NCBI GenBank assembly: GCA_020216965.1
Contig: JAIWOJ010000176.1
Location: 1-5,602 of the forward strand
Source: Prosthecobacter sp.
GTDB lineage: Bacteria; Verrucomicrobiota; Verrucomicrobiia; Verrucomicrobiales; Verrucomicrobiaceae
Length of the DNA: 5,602 bases
Reading direction: 5' to 3'
The notes below the pieces were generated by a model, which was not told the DNA's origin, made no database searches, and saw nothing but the letters and a program-made list of their open reading frames with translations. This document shows, piece by piece, positions 1 through 5,602 of this stretch (positions are counted from its first letter, which is position 1; each line of letters starts with the position of its first letter). The position numbers were made by a program, and so were the translations under genes.

Positions 1-1219
1 TGAGCCAAAGCCGGAACTGGTGAAGCTGGACGGCAAAGACTTTCCCGGCGAAGTGAAGTATGATGACGCCGCCGGTGCCAGCCGCGAGGTCATGGGCCCC
101 CAGTGGAAATTCAGCCCGCGTGGCCAGAGCGGCATCGAGATGAGCGACCTCGTGCCTTACATGGGCAGCATCGCGGATGAGATGACGTTGATCCGCTCCA
201 TGCACACCGGGGTGAACAACCACGGCCAATCCATCTATGCTCTGATGAACGGCCAGATCGTGGGCGGACGCCCCACGCTGGGAAGCTGGATCACCTACGG
301 TCTCGGCAGCGAAAATCAGGATCTCCCCGCTTATGTGGCCCTGACAGACCCGCGCGGTCTGCCTGTGCTGGGTGTGGACAATTTCTCCAATGGCTGGCTG
401 CCCTCGATGTTCCAGGGCACCGTCGTGCGCTCCAAAGAGCCGCGTATCCTCAATCTAGACCCGCCTATGTCGCTCCGTGGGGAAGCTCAGGCACGCTACC
501 TGAACTTTGTCCAACGCCTAAACCGCGAGCACGCGGATGCCCGCCCTGGCGAGACGGACCTGGAGGCACGCATCCAGAGCTTTGAGCTAGCAGCAAGGAT
601 GCAGACAGCGGCCAAAGAAGCCCTAGACATCTCCAAAGAAAGCCCAGCAACGCTCAAGCTCTATGGCATCGACAAACCTGCCACGGAGGAGTTTGGCAAA
701 CGCTGCCTGATTGCACGCCGCCTGGTAGAGCGCGGGGTGCGCTTCGTCTCCATCTTCACCGGCAACCAAACCTGGGATCACCACAGCAGCATACTCACCA
801 GCCTACCCACAGCCTGCCTCCAGGTGGACCAGCCCGCTGCAGCCCTGGTGCTAGACCTGAAACAGCGCGGCCTGCTAGACACGACCATCGTCCACTGGGG
901 CGGTGAGATGGGCCGTCTGCCCGTCATCCAAAACCGCGCCGGGGCCAAAGGCCGTGCCAGTGTAGGCCGGGACCACAACACCTACGGCTTCAGCATGTGG
1001 GTCGCAGGCGGTGGGTTTAAGGCAGGTTACGCCCACGGGGCCACCGATGAGTTTGGCCACCATGCGGTGAAAGACGTCGTCAATCACTACGACTACCATG
1101 CCACCCTGCTGCACCTCTTCGGATTGGACCCTAAAAAGCTTAGCTACAAACGCAATGGCACCGATCAAGTGCTGGTGGAAAACCCCAAAGCGCGCGTGGT
1201 CACCGAGTTGCTGGCCTGA
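1..1219 (+). CDS. DUF1501 family protein, 5'-truncated by window edge
   Basis: The reading frame is open from base 2 and ends at TGA 1217-1219, leaving about 405 codons. The GTG at 20 is internal: the codons before it (EPKPEL) continue a stretch typical of this family, so the real start lies outside the window. DUF1501 proteins are usually about 450-490 residues and often begin with a Tat signal, so roughly 50-80 residues are missing. Numbering from the GTG, recognisable family blocks are MGPQWKFSPRGQSGIEMSDL (26-44), IRSMHTGVNNHGQSIYALMNG (58-78), GRPTLGSWITYGLGSEN (83-99), TWDHHSS (251-257), DLKQRGLLDTTIVHWGGEMGR (279-299), GRDHNTYGFSMWVAGG (316-331) and HATLLHLFGLD (360-370). The His/Asp-rich blocks fit the alkaline-phosphatase/sulfatase-like fold to which the family is assigned. 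The biochemical role is unknown. In Planctomycetota and Verrucomicrobiota these genes commonly follow a DUF1549/DUF1553 (cytochrome-like) gene, which would lie left of the window. No signal peptide can be judged here. Confidence 0.93.
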   Translation, partial: EPKPELVKLDGKDFPGEVKYDDAAGASREVMGPQWKFSPRGQSGIEMSDLVPYMGSIADEMTLIRSMHTGVNNHGQSIYALMNGQIVGGRPTLGSWITYGLGSENQDLPAYVALTDPRGLPVLGVDNFSNGWLPSMFQGTVVRSKEPRILNLDPPMSLRGEAQARYLNFVQRLNREHADARPGETDLEARIQSFELAARMQTAAKEALDISKESPATLKLYGIDKPATEEFGKRCLIARRLVERGVRFVSIFTGNQTWDHHSSILTSLPTACLQVDQPAAALVLDLKQRGLLDTTIVHWGGEMGRLPVIQNRAGAKGRASVGRDHNTYGFSMWVAGGGFKAGYAHGATDEFGHHAVKDVVNHYDYHATLLHLFGLDPKKLSYKRNGTDQVLVENPKARVVTELLA

Positions 1220-1249
1220 CTGTTCTTCGCCATGACGCGAGCATTTAGG

Positions 1250-1567
1250 TCAGGAGTATTTCACGTCCTTCCTTGGCTCCATTTCAAACGCTGTGGTCTG
1301 CTGATCTGCCACATTCGGTTTCAGGACTTCCTCACGGAATTTAATGTAGTGCGGGTCATCCTGACAAATCAGCAGCTTATCCATGGACTCCACCTCCAGG
1401 TAGATGAACCAGGGCCAAGGGTCGCTCGGATTGACTCTTTTGCCTGTTTTGACCGCCAATACCTCAGGCACACGCAGCAGATTGGTGCGCGTGCGTGTCA
1501 TCATTTCCTCTAGCTTTTCTGCCGTGACCTCCGGCTTTAATTGGTAAAGGCACAGATAGGCGATCAT
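1250..1567 (-). CDS. Dabb-domain (stress-responsive A/B barrel) small protein
   Basis: This gene encodes a 105-residue protein from ATG 1567-1565 to TGA 1252-1250. It shows the Dabb pattern: a first strand MIAYLCLYQLKPEV, a helix of the type TAEKLEEMM, a strand WPWFIYLEVES, then a second helix region with DPHYIKFREEVLKP and a final strand TTAFEME. This predicts a dimeric ferredoxin-like alpha/beta barrel. Family members are mostly of unknown function; a few plant and bacterial relatives are stress-induced or act as small cyclases or ligand-binding proteins. No specific activity can be assigned. It starts 23 bases after the nuoA stop on the same strand and is probably transcribed with it. It converges on the DUF1501 gene with only 30 bases between the stops. 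The start was chosen because Dabb proteins normally begin right at the first strand. A TTG at 1603 would add 12 residues and overlap the end of nuoA by 13 bases. Neither start has a good Shine-Dalgarno sequence. Confidence 0.85.
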   Translation of the reverse strand: MIAYLCLYQLKPEVTAEKLEEMMTRTRTNLLRVPEVLAVKTGKRVNPSDPWPWFIYLEVESMDKLLICQDDPHYIKFREEVLKPNVADQQTTAFEMEPRKDVKYS

Positions 1568-1590
1568 GGAAGTCTGCTTCAGCAGCCAGG

Positions 1591-1965
1591 TCAGTTTTTC
1601 CAATCCAACACCCCTTTTTTCCAGGCATAGGCAAAGGCTACCCCGAGAATGGAAACAAAGCTAAAGGCGGCAAAGAAGATACCTGCGCCGTACGCGGCCA
1701 GGAAATCTTTATAGACGACGGCCCAGGGGTAAAGAAACACGACCTCAATATCGAAAAGCACGAAGAGCATCGCCACGATGTAAAACTTCACGCTGAACCG
1801 CGGCTGCCCTTCCTGGAGAGGCAACATGCCGCATTCATAAGGGCTATCTTTGACTCGATTTCGGCGAGCCGAACGCCCAATCAAAACGGAAACGAGCAGC
1901 GTGACACCGGCAAAGCCGCAGGCAATCAAAGTCTGGAAGAGAACGGGGAGGTAATTCTCAAGCAT
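1591..1965 (-). CDS. nuoA: NADH-quinone oxidoreductase subunit A (complex I NuoA/ND3)
   Basis: This 124-residue protein is full length for NuoA. Subunit A is a three-helix membrane protein at the junction of the peripheral and membrane arms of proton-pumping complex I, which passes electrons from NADH to quinone. Predicted membrane helices lie at about 7-30, 61-82 and 92-115. The loop after helix 1 carries the family signature SPYECG (41-46) with its conserved Cys45, the residue that reports the active/deactive state in mitochondrial ND3. Helix 2 has RFSVKFYIVAML (56-67) and FDIEVVFLYPWA (71-82) with the conserved acidic residues Asp72 and Glu74. The C-terminus KKGVLDW is also typical. ATG 1965 is the only normal start before an in-frame stop at 2010-2008. 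No Shine-Dalgarno sequence precedes it; the leader there is pyrimidine-rich (CTCCCTTTCCTT). Unusually, the next gene downstream is the Dabb gene and not nuoB, so this nuoA is separated from the usual nuoA-N cluster. Confidence 0.97.
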   Translation of the reverse strand: MLENYLPVLFQTLIACGFAGVTLLVSVLIGRSARRNRVKDSPYECGMLPLQEGQPRFSVKFYIVAMLFVLFDIEVVFLYPWAVVYKDFLAAYGAGIFFAAFSFVSILGVAFAYAWKKGVLDWKN

Positions 1966-2025
1966 AAGGAAAGGGAGCGTCGTGGCAGCAGGTAGCCGAG
2001 CGGGCAGTCAGCGTCAATGAATGAA

Positions 2026-2041
2026 ATGCCTGCCAGCGCAT
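2026..2041. repeat. Inverted repeat ATGC-N8-GCAT (possible operator half)
   Basis: ATGC at 2026-2029 is mirrored by GCAT at 2038-2041, enclosing CTGCCAGC. It resembles the longer inverted repeat at 2068-2088, which also has an ATGC/GCAT pair and contains the same TGCCAGC string; the two centres are about 44-45 bases apart. The arms are short enough to arise by chance, so a regulator-binding role is only a possibility. Confidence 0.25.
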
Positions 2042-2055
2042 CTAGGAACGCTAGA
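2041..2055. repeat. Short inverted repeat TCTAG-N5-CTAGA
   Basis: The arms TCTAG (2041-2045) and CTAGA (2051-2055) match perfectly around the spacer GAACG. It sits roughly midway between the two ATGC/GCAT inverted repeats in the nuoA/amidase divergent region. With five-base arms this could be chance. It is recorded because CTAG palindromes are uncommon in many bacterial genomes and two occur here within 13 bases. Confidence 0.25.
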
Positions 2056-2067
2056 CAAGCAAGGTCT

Positions 2068-2088
2068 GGATGCCAGCTTGGTGCATCC
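2068..2088. repeat. Inverted repeat GGATGC-N9-GCATCC upstream of the amidase start
   Basis: Six-base perfect arms at 2068-2073 and 2083-2088 enclose the nine bases CAGCTTGGT. The right arm ends 11 bases before the amidase ATG, covering the position where a ribosome-binding site would begin. It could be an operator for the divergent pair, or a small mRNA hairpin in the amidase leader. No poly-T tract follows, so it is not a rho-independent terminator. Confidence 0.4.
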
Positions 2089-2099
2089 CCTAGCCCGCC

Positions 2100-3635
2100 A
2101 TGCACCGCCGCCACTTCCTGGAAAGCACTGCGCTTACTGCGCTAGCCGCTTCTTGTCATCGGCAGAAACAGGCAGGGCCAATCACGGGCGGGCTCCAAAA
2201 CATACCTAGCTTGGCAGAGGGGCTTGAGCTTTTAAAAAGTGGCAAGCTAGAAGCTCGGGACTGGCTAGCGCACTGCCTGAGCCAGATCAGCACCAGGGAC
2301 AGCCAAGGGGATGCACTGCACGCGATCATCGAGCTGAAGGCTCATCCTTATCGTCTGCTAGAAAACCTGCCCCCAGGACCGCTGCGAGGCGTGCCTCTAC
2401 TACTCAAAGACAACATTGAAACCGCGGATGGCTTGATGACGACGGCTGGCAGCCTGGCCTTGGTGGGTGCTCCCCAGCCCAAACGTGATGCCTTCCTGGC
2501 CCGCCGACTGCGCGCTGCGGGTGCGGTCATTTTTGGCAAAGCCAACCTGAGCGAGTGGGCAAACATCCGCAGTCCCAACTCCACCAGCGGCTGGAGCGCG
2601 CGCGGTGGGCTGACGCGCAATCCCCACAACCCCAATCATACGGCCAGTGGATCAAGCAGTGGCTCCGCTGCCGCCGTGGCGGCTGGCTTTTGCGCTGCCG
2701 CCATCGGCACGGAGACCAATGGCAGCATCGTCAGTCCGGCCAGCGCCTGCGGCATCGTGGGGCTCAAGCCGACGCTCGGCAGCATCAGCCGCACTGGCAT
2801 CATCCCCATCACGAGCTGGCAAGATACCGCCGGCCCGATGACGCGCACCGTGCGTGATGCAGCCCTGCTCATGGACGTGATCGCCGCGCCTGACCCAGAG
2901 GATCCAGCAGGCACACGAAGGCCCAACCGCGTGCCCACCTCTCACCTGGAATTTTTCAGTCCTGAGGCACTCAAAGGGCGCAGGCTTGGCGTGGTACGCA
3001 GCCTGTGCGGCAACCACCCTGGCGTGCTGAAGCACTTTGAAAAAACATTGGCCGTTCTGCGGGCCGCAGGCGCAGAGTTCGTCGATCACATTGAGCTGCC
3101 GAATCTGCGCCAAGCAGGCACCCTCGCTTGGCGCGCCATGCTGACGGAATTTCGCCAAGACCTGAACAACTACCTGGAACGACGAGGTGGCCCTGTGCGC
3201 AGCCTAGCCCAGTTGATCGCCTTCAATGAGCAGCACCGGGACGAAGAGATGCCTTACTTCGGTCAGGAATTTTTTGAGGAGGCAGAACGACGCGGCACCG
3301 CTGAAGCTCAAGCTGAAGCCACTGCGGCCCGACTTGATGCAGCCAAGCTAGCAGGGCCCGAAGGTCTGCTGGCTGCGCTTAAGGCTCACCAACTGGACGC
3401 GCTCGTTTGTGCTACCAATGATCCACCCGGCCTTATCGACTTGTCCCGCGGAGACACAAGCACACGAGTCGCTAGCACTCCTGCTGCCGTGGCTGGCTAC
3501 CCACACCTGACCCTGCCCATGGGTCGTGTGGATGGCTTACCCGTGGGTTTTTCCTTGATCGGCGCGCCCTGGAGCGAGCCACTGCTGCTGGCGCTGGGAG
3601 ATGCCTTGGAGACAAGGCTAGGACCGATCCAGTGA
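2100..3635 (+). CDS. Amidase signature family enzyme, peptide amidase (Pam)-like, with Tat-type signal
   Basis: This 511-residue enzyme belongs to the amidase signature family, which hydrolyses amide bonds with a Ser-cisSer-Lys triad. The triad can be placed: Lys103 in LLKDNIET (101-108), Ser185 in [16 protein letters not shown] (181-196) and nucleophile Ser209 in GTETNGSI (203-210). The 24-residue gap between the two serines matches FAAH and Pam. The blocks [22 protein letters not shown] (149-170) and [15 protein letters not shown] (233-247), and the C-terminal [15 protein letters not shown] (461-475), closely recall Stenotrophomonas peptide amidase, which removes C-terminal amides from peptides. 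Substrate here is inferred, not shown. The relatives aspartyl/glutamyl-tRNA amidotransferase GatA are less likely because of the signal sequence and Pam-like blocks. The N-terminus MHRRHFLES has a twin arginine followed by a short hydrophobic stretch and LAASC (15-19), suggesting Tat export and possibly lipid attachment at Cys19. ATG 2100 is the first start after an in-frame TAG at 2091-2093, which fixes the start although no Shine-Dalgarno is visible. The gene converges on metH with 20 bases between stops. Confidence 0.94.
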   Translation: MHRRHFLESTALTALAASCHRQKQAGPITGGLQNIPSLAEGLELLKSGKLEARDWLAHCLSQISTRDSQGDALHAIIELKAHPYRLLENLPPGPLRGVPLLLKDNIETADGLMTTAGSLALVGAPQPKRDAFLARRLRAAGAVIFGKANLSEWANIRSPNSTSGWSARGGLTRNPHNPNHTASGSSSGSAAAVAAGFCAAAIGTETNGSIVSPASACGIVGLKPTLGSISRTGIIPITSWQDTAGPMTRTVRDAALLMDVIAAPDPEDPAGTRRPNRVPTSHLEFFSPEALKGRRLGVVRSLCGNHPGVLKHFEKTLAVLRAAGAEFVDHIELPNLRQAGTLAWRAMLTEFRQDLNNYLERRGGPVRSLAQLIAFNEQHRDEEMPYFGQEFFEEAERRGTAEAQAEATAARLDAAKLAGPEGLLAALKAHQLDALVCATNDPPGLIDLSRGDTSTRVASTPAAVAGYPHLTLPMGRVDGLPVGFSLIGAPWSEPLLLALGDALETRLGPIQ

Positions 3636-3655
3636 CATCGCAGACACAGCCAACT

Positions 3656-5602
<1,947 letters not shown>

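Larger units (their letters stand above)
1966..2099. promoter_or_regulatory. Divergent intergenic region between nuoA and the amidase gene
   Basis: These 134 bases separate the two divergent starts, so promoters for both genes must lie here or inside the flanking genes. I found no convincing -35/-10 pair on either strand; TTGCTT at 2062-2057 (minus) is a possible -35 but has no matching -10 at normal spacing. The region holds several short inverted repeats (listed separately) and a TGCCAGC heptamer repeated at 2031-2037 and 2071-2077. Its role as a promoter region is inferred only from gene orientation. Confidence 0.5.

Noticed and set aside
1227..1240. Possible terminator hairpin TCGC-N6-GCGA between the DUF1501 and Dabb stops
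   Set aside because: The stem is only four base pairs and no T-tract follows on either strand, so it does not qualify as a rho-independent terminator.
1232..1513. A 93-codon plus-strand frame antisense to the Dabb gene
   Set aside because: The minus-strand frame encodes a recognisable Dabb domain over the same bases, while this one has no recognisable features.
1926..2114. A 62-codon minus-strand frame covering the nuoA start and the intergenic region
   Set aside because: It overlaps both the nuoA N-terminus and the amidase start out of frame, and its sequence resembles no known family.
2021..2209. A 62-codon plus-strand frame starting in the divergent region and running into the amidase gene
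   Set aside because: It overlaps the Tat-signal region of the amidase in another frame, has no family resemblance and no ribosome-binding site.
2652..3158. A 168-codon minus-strand frame antisense to the amidase gene
   Set aside because: It sits entirely within the conserved amidase signature region and has no family features; it is a codon-bias shadow.

Overview
The window holds five protein genes in a moderately GC-rich bacterial chromosome segment. Three of them run as convergent pairs or divergent neighbours rather than as one operon. The best guess for the source is Verrucomicrobiota (Prosthecobacter/Verrucomicrobium-like) or another member of the Planctomycetota-Verrucomicrobiota group. 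This rests on the DUF1501 protein, a family greatly expanded there, together with a Tat-signal amidase and Shine-Dalgarno-poor starts. It is an inference from gene content, not a taxonomic assignment.

Layout. (1) Bases 1-1219, plus strand: a DUF1501 protein that lacks its N-terminus at the window edge. (2) Bases 1250-1567, minus strand: a small Dabb-domain (stress-responsive A/B barrel) protein, convergent with the first gene. (3) Bases 1591-1965, minus strand: nuoA, the small membrane subunit A of respiratory complex I, directly upstream of the Dabb gene and probably co-transcribed with it. (4) Bases 1966-2099: a divergent intergenic region with short inverted repeats. (5) Bases 2100-3635, plus strand: an amidase-signature-family enzyme resembling peptide amidase (Pam), with a Tat-type N-terminus and possible lipobox. 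(6) Bases 3656-5602, minus strand: the C-terminal half of cobalamin-dependent methionine synthase (metH), cut by the window edge.

The genes do not form one obvious pathway: respiration (nuoA), one-carbon/methionine metabolism (metH), probable amide hydrolysis in the cell envelope (amidase) and a planctomycete/verrucomicrobial secreted-type family (DUF1501). I do not see a new biological system. The points most worth a second look are nuoA standing apart from nuoB and the other complex I genes, the paired inverted repeats between nuoA and the amidase gene, the lack of Shine-Dalgarno sequences at the visible starts, and a sharp difference in CTAG content between metH and the rest of the window. 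No RNA genes, CRISPR arrays, insertion sequences or convincing rho-independent terminators were found.
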